Part shown: positions 19,119 through 28,619 of the stretch, one piece after another
Layout of the letters: the number at the start of each line of letters is the position of its first letter
Position numbering within the stretch: position 1 is the first letter of the stretch
Source of the DNA: an uncultured Bacilli bacterium
Lineage (GTDB): Bacteria > Bacillota_I > Bacilli_A > RFN20 > CAG-826
Length of the DNA stretch: 32,295 nucleotides
Direction: 5' to 3'
NCBI GenBank assembly: GCA_905235705.1
Contig: CAJOML010000006.1
Location: 1-32,295 of the forward strand
Notes under the pieces: generated by a model
Seen by the model: the letters and a program-made list of their open reading frames with translations, nothing else
Told to the model about the DNA's origin: nothing
The model's database searches: none
Position numbers and translations under genes: made by a program

Positions 19119-20152
19119 GCGAGCAGCATCAATTAGGGCCAGGCCCTCTATTAAACGCGGCCGGCAATTTGGCCGAAGCCGGTTTTGCCTATTCTCTTGT
19201 CCGTCATTATGACCGTAATCTCATCAAGGCCAAAAAGAGCCGCATCAAAGAATGGGACTACTATTACATCGGTAACGCCGAATATGGGGTAGCCCTTACC
19301 ATTGCCGATAATGGCTACATGTCGATGGCTTCCGTTTCCCTTTTGGATTTCCGTAAGAAAAAAGACATCACCGTTTCTAAAATCGGTCTATTCCCCATGG
19401 GCAAATTGAAGATGCCTTCTTCTTCGATTGCCGGAGACACCATTTACGAAAACAAAAAGAAAGGCATCGAGCTGAAATTCCTCCATCAAGGGAATAAAAG
19501 ACGCATCCTTTGCAACTTCCCGAAGTTCGATAAAGCGGGGCGGACTTTCCGTTGCGATATCTTATTACAGGAAACTAACAAAAAATCGATGGTCATCGCG
19601 ACCCCCTTCGATAAGACCCGTCATTTCTACTACAACCAAAAGATCAATAACCTCGTTTCCTCGGGCTATGCCAAGCTTGGCGATGACTACTATGACCTTA
19701 ATAAAGATACTTTTGGGGTCTTGGATTGGGGACGTGGAGTATGGACATATAAGAACACCTGGTATTGGTCTTCCCTCTCCGGGAAACAAGACGGCCACTA
19801 TATCGGTTTTAACCTCGGCTATGGTTTTGGCAACACCTCTAGAGCCAGCGAAAATATGCTATTTTATGACGATTATGCGGTAAAACTCGATGATGTGAAG
19901 ATGGACATCCCGATGTTTGCCAACGGGAAAGATAACTTCATGGCCCCTTGGCATTTCCGCTCATCCGACGGCACGATTAACTTGACCTTCACGCCCGTAT
20001 ATGACCGTCACGCGGACATGAACCTATTGATATTAAGGTCAAACCAACATCAGGTTTTTGGGACCTTCTCAGGCACCTTCACTTTAGAAGACAAAACGAT
20101 TGAAATCCACGACCTGCCAGGCTTCGCCGAAAAGGTTTTCAATAAATGGTAA
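19115..20152 (+). CDS. DUF2804 family protein
   Basis: N-terminal LGPGPLLNAAGNLAEAGFAYSLVRHYDRNLIKAKKSRIKEWDYYYI and GVLDWGRGVWTYKNTWYWSSLSG, recognised as DUF2804-like; ATGA overlap with rex. Confidence 0.75.
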   Translation: MSEQHQLGPGPLLNAAGNLAEAGFAYSLVRHYDRNLIKAKKSRIKEWDYYYIGNAEYGVALTIADNGYMSMASVSLLDFRKKKDITVSKIGLFPMGKLKMPSSSIAGDTIYENKKKGIELKFLHQGNKRRILCNFPKFDKAGRTFRCDILLQETNKKSMVIATPFDKTRHFYYNQKINNLVSSGYAKLGDDYYDLNKDTFGVLDWGRGVWTYKNTWYWSSLSGKQDGHYIGFNLGYGFGNTSRASENMLFYDDYAVKLDDVKMDIPMFANGKDNFMAPWHFRSSDGTINLTFTPVYDRHADMNLLILRSNQHQVFGTFSGTFTLEDKTIEIHDLPGFAEKVFNKW

Positions 20153-20159
20153 ATCATGG

Positions 20160-20190
20160 AAACTGGAGTTCCTTCTTCAGTTTTCTTTGT
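20160..20190 (+). terminator. Putative Rho-independent terminator after the DUF2804 gene
   Basis: AAACTGGA-(8 nt)-TTCAGTTT stem followed by TTTTCTTTG. Confidence 0.55.
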
Positions 20191-20256
20191 TGAAATCAGT
20201 ACCGTTTTTTGCTTTACTATAGCCAATGTAAGCGCTTTTATGCGTAAGGAGGCTTT

Positions 20257-21981
20257 ATGTCTAGAGTCAATAAGACTTACACCGGCAACAAGGTCCCTCG
20301 CTTGACCAAGTTCTTATATCCGTTTTCTGGTATCTTCAGAGACGCTTGTTACGCTTTGGTCGGTTCCTTCTTGCTCCAATACGCCCTCAACTCGGGCGTC
20401 CTAAGTTCTGGTGCAAGTGATTTCGCTGCTCAATACTCCGTTATCACCGTCGCCATGTTCATCGCCCTTGTTTGGGACGGCATCAACGACCCGATTATGG
20501 GCTTCATCGTCGAAAAGGTTCACTTTAAACTAGGAAAATTCAAACCCTGGATCCTTATCGGTGCTATCGGTAATGCGATCGCCGTTGTTTGTATGTTCCT
20601 TATCCGTCCGACCAATGCGGATGGCTCTGCCAATGGTTGGGCTTTCGTCGGCGTGATGATTGCGTTCTATTTCTTGTGGGACCTCTTCTTCACGATGAAC
20701 GATATCGGCTATTGGGCCATGTTACCGTCATTAACCAATGACGACAAAGAACGTGCGACCATCACTTCGCGCATGACAATCTGCGCTTCTATCGGTGGCT
20801 TCATTATGACTGCCGCCTGTATGTTGCTCCCCACCGCCTTTAGCTCCATCTCCTCCGCGAAGATGTATATGATCCTCGCGATTGTCACCTCTATTTTGTT
20901 CCTTGTTTCGCAGGTGCTTGTCTTCTTCCTTTGCCAAGAAAAAGCCCGCGACGAAGCGCAAGAAGCCTCTTCTCAAGACGCCTCCTTGCTTGACCTATTC
21001 AAGGTCGTTGGCAAAAACGGGCAGGTACGTGTCGCCGTTATTGCCATGTTCCTCTATTACTTGGCCTCTGGCGTTCTCACCGGCGGTATCGGACTTAACT
21101 ATTTCTACCTCTCCTTGGGTTATGGGGCAGGGCGTGGTGGCTTAGTCTCCGCCATCATCTCGGTTATGTATGTTCTTGGCATGGTCGGCTCTCAAGCCCT
21201 TTATCCGGCTATGGCCAAAAAGATGCCGAAAAAGAAAATCCTTCTTATCTCCTTCATCATCCAATTGGCAGGATTTGCCGGATTCTTCCTTTGCTGCGTG
21301 CCGCTATTCTCCTTCGAAGGAGTCATTCGTCCGTTCGCCTATAATGTTGCGACCTCTACCGACTTCTCCACTATGGACTTCGGCTGGGCGTTTGGTGGCA
21401 CGATGGCCCTCTATTACATCTTCCCGCTCATCTTCTTCTTTGGCATGGGCATGATGTATATGGTCATCATGGTTATGCTCCAAGACTCTATCGACTACAA
21501 CGAATATAAATTCGGCGATCGAAAAGAATCCATCATCTCGGCTTGGCGCCCACTTGACGTTAAGTTATCTTCCGCCATGCTCCGTGTCTTCCAAATTATC
21601 ATCTTCGCTTCGGCTGGACTTCTTGATGCCGTTAACGCCATCTCCAATGCCGAACAAGCCCATAACATTTGGGTTGGCACCACCCATGAACCTGGTGAAG
21701 TCGATCCCTTTGATGAAACTATCCAAAGTATCCAATCTGGTATCAATCCCGCTTCCTTGCGTGTTGCCGGCATCTTGATTGTCGTCATCTTGGTTGCCGC
21801 GGTTGTTGCCGCTTGGGCCGTTCTCCACTTCGGTTATAAGATTGACGAGAAGTTCCACGCCCAAATCGTCGACGAACTTAGCAAACGTCATGCTGTCGCT
21901 CCTGAGGGTGCCCTTGCCCCTGAAGTCGGCTTAGGCGTTGGTCAAGAGCCGAGCCAAGTCGAAGAAATCAGCAAAAAGTAA
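20257..21981 (+). CDS. MFS sugar:cation symporter, glycoside-pentoside-hexuronide (GPH) type
   Basis: ~12 TM helices, WDGINDPIMGFIVEKVHFKLGKFKPWILIGA and QDSIDYNEYKFGDRKESIISAW motifs typical of GPH/MelB-type transporters; RBS TAAGGAGG. Confidence 0.88.
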   Translation: MSRVNKTYTGNKVPRLTKFLYPFSGIFRDACYALVGSFLLQYALNSGVLSSGASDFAAQYSVITVAMFIALVWDGINDPIMGFIVEKVHFKLGKFKPWILIGAIGNAIAVVCMFLIRPTNADGSANGWAFVGVMIAFYFLWDLFFTMNDIGYWAMLPSLTNDDKERATITSRMTICASIGGFIMTAACMLLPTAFSSISSAKMYMILAIVTSILFLVSQVLVFFLCQEKARDEAQEASSQDASLLDLFKVVGKNGQVRVAVIAMFLYYLASGVLTGGIGLNYFYLSLGYGAGRGGLVSAIISVMYVLGMVGSQALYPAMAKKMPKKKILLISFIIQLAGFAGFFLCCVPLFSFEGVIRPFAYNVATSTDFSTMDFGWAFGGTMALYYIFPLIFFFGMGMMYMVIMVMLQDSIDYNEYKFGDRKESIISAWRPLDVKLSSAMLRVFQIIIFASAGLLDAVNAISNAEQAHNIWVGTTHEPGEVDPFDETIQSIQSGINPASLRVAGILIVVILVAAVVAAWAVLHFGYKIDEKFHAQIVDELSKRHAVAPEGALAPEVGLGVGQEPSQVEEISKK

Positions 21982-21996
21982 TTAAACATTCGATTT

Positions 21997-22021
21997 AGCG
22001 CCCCTTTGTGGGCGCTTTTTC
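21997..22021 (+). terminator. Rho-independent terminator after the MFS gene
   Basis: AGCGCCC-CTTTGT-GGGCGCT stem followed by TTTTT. Confidence 0.85.
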
Positions 22022-22036
22022 GAAAAAGGAGTCGTT

Positions 22037-23479
22037 ATGGATAAAACATCAACTATTTTTGGCAATCCCGTTTCGCCAAAAACCATCAAGCAAGCGGAAA
22101 AAGGAAAAGCCAAATACATTAAAAAATTCGGTGATGATTCTCACAAGGAATATCATCTTTCCTACATATCCATTCCCTCTTTGGAACATATGGGTGTGAA
22201 AAACCTGGTCCTTGATAAAGAAGGTAAGGCGATGGAAGGCAAACCTTTCATTATCGGGAATATCCGTATGGGCTTTGGCCATTATCGCATTTCGATGGCC
22301 ATCGCTAGCTGCGCCAAATCAATGGGCTACGACCCTTATTGGTTTGATCTAGCTTCTTTCGACGCGACCGGCTCGAAAATGATTCGTTATCAAAACGATT
22401 TATATTCGATGGCTTCGAAGATTTCCCAAAAGTCACGCCTTTTTAACCATTTCTTCTGGGAACCCTTAAATAGCGAAGGCTTCCGTAAACTTTCCTATAA
22501 CGCCAAAGACCAAAAGGCGAGCGAATTGCTTGTCCCATTATTTCATGACCTTCCCAAAGACGTTCCTTATGTCGCGACACACGTTTGGCCTAGCCAAGGC
22601 GCCGTCCACGCTGGGTTAACGCATGTCGTTAACGCAATCCCCGATAACTGGCCGATGGCCCTCCATCTTTCCGAAGGCGCCATCCATACCGTTCAGACAC
22701 CTTTTGCTTACTTAGGCTATAAGATGCTTAATGGCATGGCGAAAACCAGGCTTCAGGGAATGGGGGACGATGATTTATATGAAGTCGGCTGCTATGTCGA
22801 TCATGAAATCGTCGCCAATGTCGAAAAAGATATCGAAGCTAGACTTGCTAGGAGAGAAAAAGATGAGCCTCTCCGTATCCTTCTCACCGTCGGTGGGGCA
22901 GGGGCTGGGGCTAAGCAATTCTGCGCGATGATTAAATTTTTAATCCCCTTTGTCACAAGCAAGAAAGTTGCCCTCTTCATGAATTTCGGCGACCACCTGA
23001 AGATGTTTGAGTATCTCAAGAAACAAATCGAAGGATTTGAGAACATGGTCCGCCCTTATTTCAATGACTATGACAAATTCCTCAAACTCATCGATAAGAT
23101 GGACAAGGAAGTCATCGATGGGATTTATGTTTTTGAGCATGACGATATCTTCCAAGCCGTCTATAGCACCAACTTGTTGATGAGAAAAGTCGACTTAATG
23201 GTCACTAAACCTAGCGAGCTTGTCTTCTATCCCGTCCCCAAGATCTTCCAACGTCATATCGGCGGACATGAAGTCTATGGGGCGATTTATGGACGTGAAG
23301 TGGGGGATGCAACCTTTGAATGCCCCGATGAGAAATCCATCAGCCGTATGCTTCAAACCATGATCGAGGATAAAGCCTTATATGCCCATATGTGCCAGCA
23401 TATCTTGGAACGGAAAAAACAAGGCGCATATGATGGCGGATATAAAGTGGTTGAGTTAGCCGTTAAAGGCAGAAACTAA
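22037..23479 (+). CDS. Uncharacterised GT-B-fold-like protein (possible MurG/MGDG-synthase-like glycosyltransferase)
   Basis: 480 aa; IGNIRMGFGHYRISMAIASCAKSMGYDPYWFDL near the N-terminus, LLTVGGAGAGAKQF mid-protein, VTKPSELVFYPVPKIFQRHIGGHE toward the C-terminus, in GT-B-like order; RBS AAAAAGGAG. Confidence 0.55.
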   Translation: MDKTSTIFGNPVSPKTIKQAEKGKAKYIKKFGDDSHKEYHLSYISIPSLEHMGVKNLVLDKEGKAMEGKPFIIGNIRMGFGHYRISMAIASCAKSMGYDPYWFDLASFDATGSKMIRYQNDLYSMASKISQKSRLFNHFFWEPLNSEGFRKLSYNAKDQKASELLVPLFHDLPKDVPYVATHVWPSQGAVHAGLTHVVNAIPDNWPMALHLSEGAIHTVQTPFAYLGYKMLNGMAKTRLQGMGDDDLYEVGCYVDHEIVANVEKDIEARLARREKDEPLRILLTVGGAGAGAKQFCAMIKFLIPFVTSKKVALFMNFGDHLKMFEYLKKQIEGFENMVRPYFNDYDKFLKLIDKMDKEVIDGIYVFEHDDIFQAVYSTNLLMRKVDLMVTKPSELVFYPVPKIFQRHIGGHEVYGAIYGREVGDATFECPDEKSISRMLQTMIEDKALYAHMCQHILERKKQGAYDGGYKVVELAVKGRN

Positions 23480-25779
23480 GCGACGATAATCTCTAATTCT
23501 TCCTCAAAGCCGTTGCCTTTAATTATCACGGAGGCGCGGCTTTCTTTTTTGACTTCTTTTGAAGCGACATAGATACCGAGATGTCCACCTTCTAGATGAA
23601 GGTATTTCGGGCCAAGGAGACGGATGGGTCCACTTACTTCGACTTCAAAAGCGTCAAAGGCGTGGTGACATAATCTCCCATAATGATCTTTCTTCTGGAT
23701 TTGGAGGAAGGTCGTGTCGAATGTGTCTTTATTCACCAAACGTTTTTGGCTAAGGGAGACTTCATAATGCCCTTCAAGGGAAGAACCCGATTTGATCCGT
23801 CGCACTTCTTGACCGCCTTTTTTGGCGACGAAGGTGAAATCATCCCCTTGCGATCCCCAGTGGTTAATATATTTGCCATAGAGGTTATAAACGTCGGTAA
23901 AGGAATAATGGTATTTAGCCATCAATAGCCCCATCTTAATTTTGAGTCCAAAAGGCAAATGATTAAAACCTTTTTGGGCCGAGAAATTTAAGCCTTTTAT
24001 GATGGTTTTTTGGTCTTTTGCGGAGATTTTTGGTTCATCAAACCTCTTTCCAATCCAATCATCGATGACGACTGGAGGGTGAGGCAAGTGAGGGTAATTC
24101 TTGCGGTCGGGGAGGAAGGTTCCGATTAAATTCTCGCCTTGATAGACATCGACTTCATCGGCGTTAGTGAAGATGATGGCAGGTGGAAATAAAGCGGCAT
24201 TATAGTCACTAGATTGCATCGATGAAGCGAGATATAAAACGGGTACATCATCGGCTTGGGATTGGTAGAAATAAGCGGCTGCTTTCTTACCACGGTCAAG
24301 CGTAGCGACGCCATGACGGCAAATATGGTCAAGGCTGCCGAAACGTTTGTGGGTGTAATAATCGAAAGCGCACCATGACAAAGCTCCTCCAAGTCCTTCT
24401 TGCCCCATCGCATCATCTAAGACTTTGGCGTGGCGAAGGGCGTGTTCGACGCGACGTGAAGTCTCATCGAAGATGGTGGTGGGGAACATATGGCCATTGC
24501 TCTCGGAAACGAGTTTGCCTTTTCCTTTTGCCCCTGGCCAAGAGGAAATATCATCAAGTCCATGGGCGAGGCTTTCATTAGAAAAGTCATTATAGGCATA
24601 GATATCTTCAAGACATTCGGAGTCTTTGAAGTTACGGACGCCTAGACTTGGCCTCGTCGGATCGAGTTCGGCTTTGATGGCTTGGATTCTTGTATATAAT
24701 TCGTGGTCATCTCCGCTTTCATCGATGCGAAGGCCATAAGCGATTAAACTTGGATGGTTCCGTTCTTTGATAATCATCGCGCGGGTTAAATAAGCAAGAT
24801 TATCGCGCCATTGTTTTTCTTCCCCGATATGCTGCCATCCCGGGATTTCATCGAGAACAAGGAGGCCGATTCGGTCGCACTCATCGAGAAAATCCTCGCT
24901 TTGGGGATAATGGGAGGTGCGAACAACGTTGCAACCTAATTCGTATTTGAGGAACCTTGCGTCTTCTTTTTGGGCGGAAGAGGGTAAAGCAGCCACTTGG
25001 TAAGGATAAAGCTGATGACGGTTTAAGCCGCGGAGGAAGACTTTCTTTCCATTAAGGAAGAAGCCTTTTTCATCCCATTTGACGTCACGGAAGCCAAAAT
25101 GGTGGCTATAGGTCTCCCCATCTAGTTCGGTTCTTAGCTCATATAAATGGGGATCTTCTAAAGAATAGGGGTGAACGTCTTCGACCTGGAACGCGTCTTC
25201 TTTGAAACTAGCGATTTCTTTGCCGTTATCGTAAAGATGGTAAGTGGGGGTGGCATCGCCTTTGACTTTGCTTTGGATACGTAAAAAGCCATCGCCGCTA
25301 GCCATGATAAATTGGTCTTCCAAATATGAACCTTCATAGGTGTATAGATAAACGGGGCGATAGATGCCGGCGCCGGAAATATAATCGACTTCCCCGCCAA
25401 AAGGGGGAACAAGGGGATCTTCATGGCTATCGATGGCGACAATGATTTCGTTTTCGCCTTTTTTAACAAAGGTAGAAACATCGACTTTTACCGGAACATA
25501 GCCAGAAAGATAATGGCCGACAAAATGCTGATTAAGATAAAGATCGAATTGGACTTGGATTCCTTCAAATTCGATAAGGGTTGTTTTCGATATTTTTTCA
25601 AGTTTGAAGGTTTTGCGATAAGAGAATTTCCCTTGGTAGGAAGATTCGTCGAAATAAGAGTAGTCGAGCATCACCGCGTTATGGGGGATATCGACTTTCT
25701 CGCTCTTAGGAAATTTGTTTAGATATGCGTTTTCGAAACCGGGCACAAAATCCCAGTCAAAATTTAATGGTATTCTCAT
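23476..25779 (-). CDS. Glycoside hydrolase family 2 (beta-galactosidase-like)
   Basis: GH2 architecture: FSYRKTFKL, VFLRGLNRHQLYP, GCNVVRTSHYPQSEDFLDECDRIGLLVLDEIPGW, NHPSLIAYGLRIDES, SESNGHMFPT; 767 aa. Confidence 0.9.
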   Translation of the reverse strand: MRIPLNFDWDFVPGFENAYLNKFPKSEKVDIPHNAVMLDYSYFDESSYQGKFSYRKTFKLEKISKTTLIEFEGIQVQFDLYLNQHFVGHYLSGYVPVKVDVSTFVKKGENEIIVAIDSHEDPLVPPFGGEVDYISGAGIYRPVYLYTYEGSYLEDQFIMASGDGFLRIQSKVKGDATPTYHLYDNGKEIASFKEDAFQVEDVHPYSLEDPHLYELRTELDGETYSHHFGFRDVKWDEKGFFLNGKKVFLRGLNRHQLYPYQVAALPSSAQKEDARFLKYELGCNVVRTSHYPQSEDFLDECDRIGLLVLDEIPGWQHIGEEKQWRDNLAYLTRAMIIKERNHPSLIAYGLRIDESGDDHELYTRIQAIKAELDPTRPSLGVRNFKDSECLEDIYAYNDFSNESLAHGLDDISSWPGAKGKGKLVSESNGHMFPTTIFDETSRRVEHALRHAKVLDDAMGQEGLGGALSWCAFDYYTHKRFGSLDHICRHGVATLDRGKKAAAYFYQSQADDVPVLYLASSMQSSDYNAALFPPAIIFTNADEVDVYQGENLIGTFLPDRKNYPHLPHPPVVIDDWIGKRFDEPKISAKDQKTIIKGLNFSAQKGFNHLPFGLKIKMGLLMAKYHYSFTDVYNLYGKYINHWGSQGDDFTFVAKKGGQEVRRIKSGSSLEGHYEVSLSQKRLVNKDTFDTTFLQIQKKDHYGRLCHHAFDAFEVEVSGPIRLLGPKYLHLEGGHLGIYVASKEVKKESRASVIIKGNGFEEELEIIVA

Positions 25780-25785
25780 AAGAGA

Positions 25786-25791
25786 ATATTA
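25786..25791 (-). promoter_or_regulatory. Putative -10 of the GH2 gene
   Basis: TAATAT (minus strand) with a 6-nt spacer (TCTCTT) to ATG 25779. Confidence 0.45.
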
Positions 25792-25810
25792 ACACAAGGC
25801 TACAATAGTT

Positions 25811-25819
25811 TGTTACAAT
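25811..25819 (+). promoter_or_regulatory. Putative extended -10 of the GH36 gene (TGtTACAAT)
   Basis: TGTTACAAT with a 6-nt spacer (ATTCCC) to ATG 25826. Confidence 0.5.
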
Positions 25820-25825
25820 ATTCCC

Positions 25826-28132
25826 ATGATTAATAGAGACGGAAACACATTTTTTCTTTCAACGAAGAAATCCACTTTGATTTTAAGGATCAACGAAGTC
25901 GGAAAACCGATTTGCGAATATTATGGTCATCGCGTTCCTTCGACCACCCCTGAAGCCGCCTTTACCAAGCCGGAAATGATGATGGGCCGATCGGTCGCCT
26001 ATGATAAAACCAAATCCGAGCAGATTTGTCTTAATGATTTGGCATTAGAGATTTCCACTCCCTTAAAAGGAGATACCCATGCCCCTTCTTTGATTTTAAG
26101 AAGTGAAGATAGCGTTGTTTTCGATTTCACCTTTGCTGAAGCTCAAATCGGCGAAGCCAAGTTGATGGAAGGCTATCCAACGCCAAGAGGCGCTTCGGAA
26201 GAACTTGTTTTGGCCTTAGAAGACAAAGCCCTCCTTGCCAAAGCCGAGCTCCATTATGTCGTTTATGAAGAGGAAGACGTCATTGGCCGTTATGTCGTCA
26301 TCGAAAATGGGAACGATAAATCTTTCGATATTGAAAAGGCCATGTCGATGCAGCTAGTCCTTGAAGATAAGGGCTTTGAATTAGTTAGCCATTATAGTAA
26401 CTGGACAGGCGAATTTAGCGTTGAGCAACAACCTCTTTTCCATAACCGTATTGAGTTCGGTTCGAATACCGGCTCTAGCGGAGATGACCATAATCCTTTC
26501 TTCTATTTGAAAGCAAAAGGATGCAGCCTACATCATGGCGAAGTCTATGGGTTTAACCTCATCTATTCTGGGAATCATCTCGAACAAATCGAAAAAGACA
26601 ATTATGGAAAAGTCCGCATTTTGCAGGGAATTTCCCCTTTAAATTTCCGCAAAACCCTCGCAAAAGGCGAAAAATTCATCACCCCGATGGCGGTTATGAC
26701 TTATAGCGAAGAAGGGCTAAATGGGATGGCTCACCAGTTCCATGACTTTGTTAACGGACACGTCATCCCGGAAGAATTCTCTTATGTCACGCGACCTATT
26801 TGCTATAACAACTGGGAAGCGACTTATGCCAAATTCAATGAGGGGAAAATCCATGCCTTAATAAAGAAGGCGGAGAAAATGGGGATTGAGTTATTCGTCC
26901 TCGATGATGGCTGGTTCGGTCACCGCGATGATGACAAATCATCATTAGGAGATTACAACGTCTATAAGAAGAAGTTGCCTCATGAGATAAGCGGCTTATC
27001 CGCGTATGTCCATAAGCACAATATGAAATTCGGCCTTTGGTTTGAACCGGAGGCCATTTCTGTCGATAGCGATCTTTTTCGCGCCCACCCCGAATACGTG
27101 ATGAGGGACAAACTTCATAACCCTAGCGAGGGGCGAAACCAATTGCTTTTGGATTTAACTAATCCCGAAGTTAGGGAATATCTTTTCAAACAATTGAAGT
27201 CCACCATCGGGCCGGCCCAAATTGACTATATCAAATGGGATTACAATAGAATCTTTTCTGATGTCCCTGCCGATAATGGAACTTATATGCACGACTACAT
27301 TCTTGGCCTCTACGATTTGCTGAATAAAGTTAGGGCCGAGTTTCCAAATCTGATGATGGAAAATTGCGCCTCTGGCGGTGGCAGAAATGACCTTGGGATG
27401 TTTAGTTATTTTTGTCAGGGCTGGGTTAGCGACGACACTGATTCTTATGAAAGAGGAAAGATTCAAACGGCAATGGCGATGGGATATCCCCAAAGCGTCT
27501 TATCTAACCACGTTTCCGCGAAAACAAACCACCAATTACTCCGCAAAACCAGCCTAGGAACAAAATTTGACGTCGCTTCAATCGGCGTTCTTGGATATGA
27601 ACTGGATATCACAAAACTAGATCCGATTGATGAACGTGAAATCAAAAACCAAATCACTTACTATAAAGAAAATAGATACCTATTCCAATTTGGCCGCTTC
27701 GATTTGCTCCAAGAACTTGAGGAGGGGGCTTTAATTTATCAAGTTTCCGATGGGAAGAATGCTGAAGTTGTGTATATGAACAACCTTCAAACAACCCATT
27801 CCGGCATTGAAACATTGGTTCCAGTCAACCTGGATTCATCCCTGACTTACAATTACAAGGTTAGGCATGAAGAAATCGATTTTAAGCGTTTTGGTTCTTT
27901 GATTAATCAAGTTACGCCGATCCATTTAAAGGAAGAAGGGAAGCTAGTTAACTTCATTTCTCGTCGCTGGGGGTATGGGACAGAAAAATTTGAAGGCGAA
28001 ATAAGCGGTGATATGCTTCTTGGAGGGGCTTTGAAGCTTCCCCGTCAATGGGCAGGGACCGGTATGAATGAATACACGAGGATTATCTTAGATTTTGGAG
28101 CCCGGATTTATCGTATCAGCCCTACAAAATAA
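25826..28132 (+). CDS. Alpha-galactosidase, glycoside hydrolase family 36
   Basis: PICYNNWEATY, FVLDDGWFGHRDDD, GLWFEPEAIS, YIKWDYNR nucleophile motif, ENCASGGGRND, GWVSDDTD acid/base region. Confidence 0.94.
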   Translation: MINRDGNTFFLSTKKSTLILRINEVGKPICEYYGHRVPSTTPEAAFTKPEMMMGRSVAYDKTKSEQICLNDLALEISTPLKGDTHAPSLILRSEDSVVFDFTFAEAQIGEAKLMEGYPTPRGASEELVLALEDKALLAKAELHYVVYEEEDVIGRYVVIENGNDKSFDIEKAMSMQLVLEDKGFELVSHYSNWTGEFSVEQQPLFHNRIEFGSNTGSSGDDHNPFFYLKAKGCSLHHGEVYGFNLIYSGNHLEQIEKDNYGKVRILQGISPLNFRKTLAKGEKFITPMAVMTYSEEGLNGMAHQFHDFVNGHVIPEEFSYVTRPICYNNWEATYAKFNEGKIHALIKKAEKMGIELFVLDDGWFGHRDDDKSSLGDYNVYKKKLPHEISGLSAYVHKHNMKFGLWFEPEAISVDSDLFRAHPEYVMRDKLHNPSEGRNQLLLDLTNPEVREYLFKQLKSTIGPAQIDYIKWDYNRIFSDVPADNGTYMHDYILGLYDLLNKVRAEFPNLMMENCASGGGRNDLGMFSYFCQGWVSDDTDSYERGKIQTAMAMGYPQSVLSNHVSAKTNHQLLRKTSLGTKFDVASIGVLGYELDITKLDPIDEREIKNQITYYKENRYLFQFGRFDLLQELEEGALIYQVSDGKNAEVVYMNNLQTTHSGIETLVPVNLDSSLTYNYKVRHEEIDFKRFGSLINQVTPIHLKEEGKLVNFISRRWGYGTEKFEGEISGDMLLGGALKLPRQWAGTGMNEYTRIILDFGARIYRISPTK

Positions 28133-28156
28133 GTTAATAAACCCATCGCTTCAACT

Positions 28157-28178
28157 AGGGGGGTCTACCCCCTTTTTT
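28157..28178 (+). terminator. Rho-independent terminator after the GH36 gene
   Basis: GGGGG-TCTA-CCCCC hairpin followed by T6. Confidence 0.8.
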
Positions 28179-28586
28179 AACTCCTGAATGGAGCAAGATT
28201 TAAGAAGCCAATAACCTTAAAATTTATCCCACGAAAAGAATGATCAATTGAAGCCTGAAACTGCAGCCATTTCCCAAAATGTTTAAAAATATAGAAAATA
28301 GAATGCATGGTATACCTAAAATTACATTTTTTAAGCGTTAAAAAGGGGAAATCTTGGAATCTCATACTCAGCAAAACGGTTTACTTATTTTGATTTTTGG
28401 AATTAGATGCACGTCATCGATGAAAATTTTCCCGTTTAAGAGTGCCAATCTTGGCATTTCCGCTTTGATAATTTGTCCCCAATGCTTTTTCTTTTATCAA
28501 AATTTGTTGGATTTAAAAGTTTCACGTATGGCGTAAATTTACCAATATTGGCCTGGTTGCTCCATTTTATAGAAGTTTTAGCTTTT

Positions 28587-28619
28587 CAAAATTTATCGGG
28601 CCAAATCTGATAAATTTTG
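28587..28619. repeat. Perfect 11-bp inverted repeat in an AT-rich non-coding region
   Basis: CAAAATTTATC (28587-28597) / GATAAATTTTG (28609-28619), 11-nt loop. Confidence 0.7.

Noticed and set aside
28354-28536. 60-aa ORF in the AT-rich gap
   Set aside because: No RBS, no recognisable motif, composition matches the surrounding non-coding sequence.
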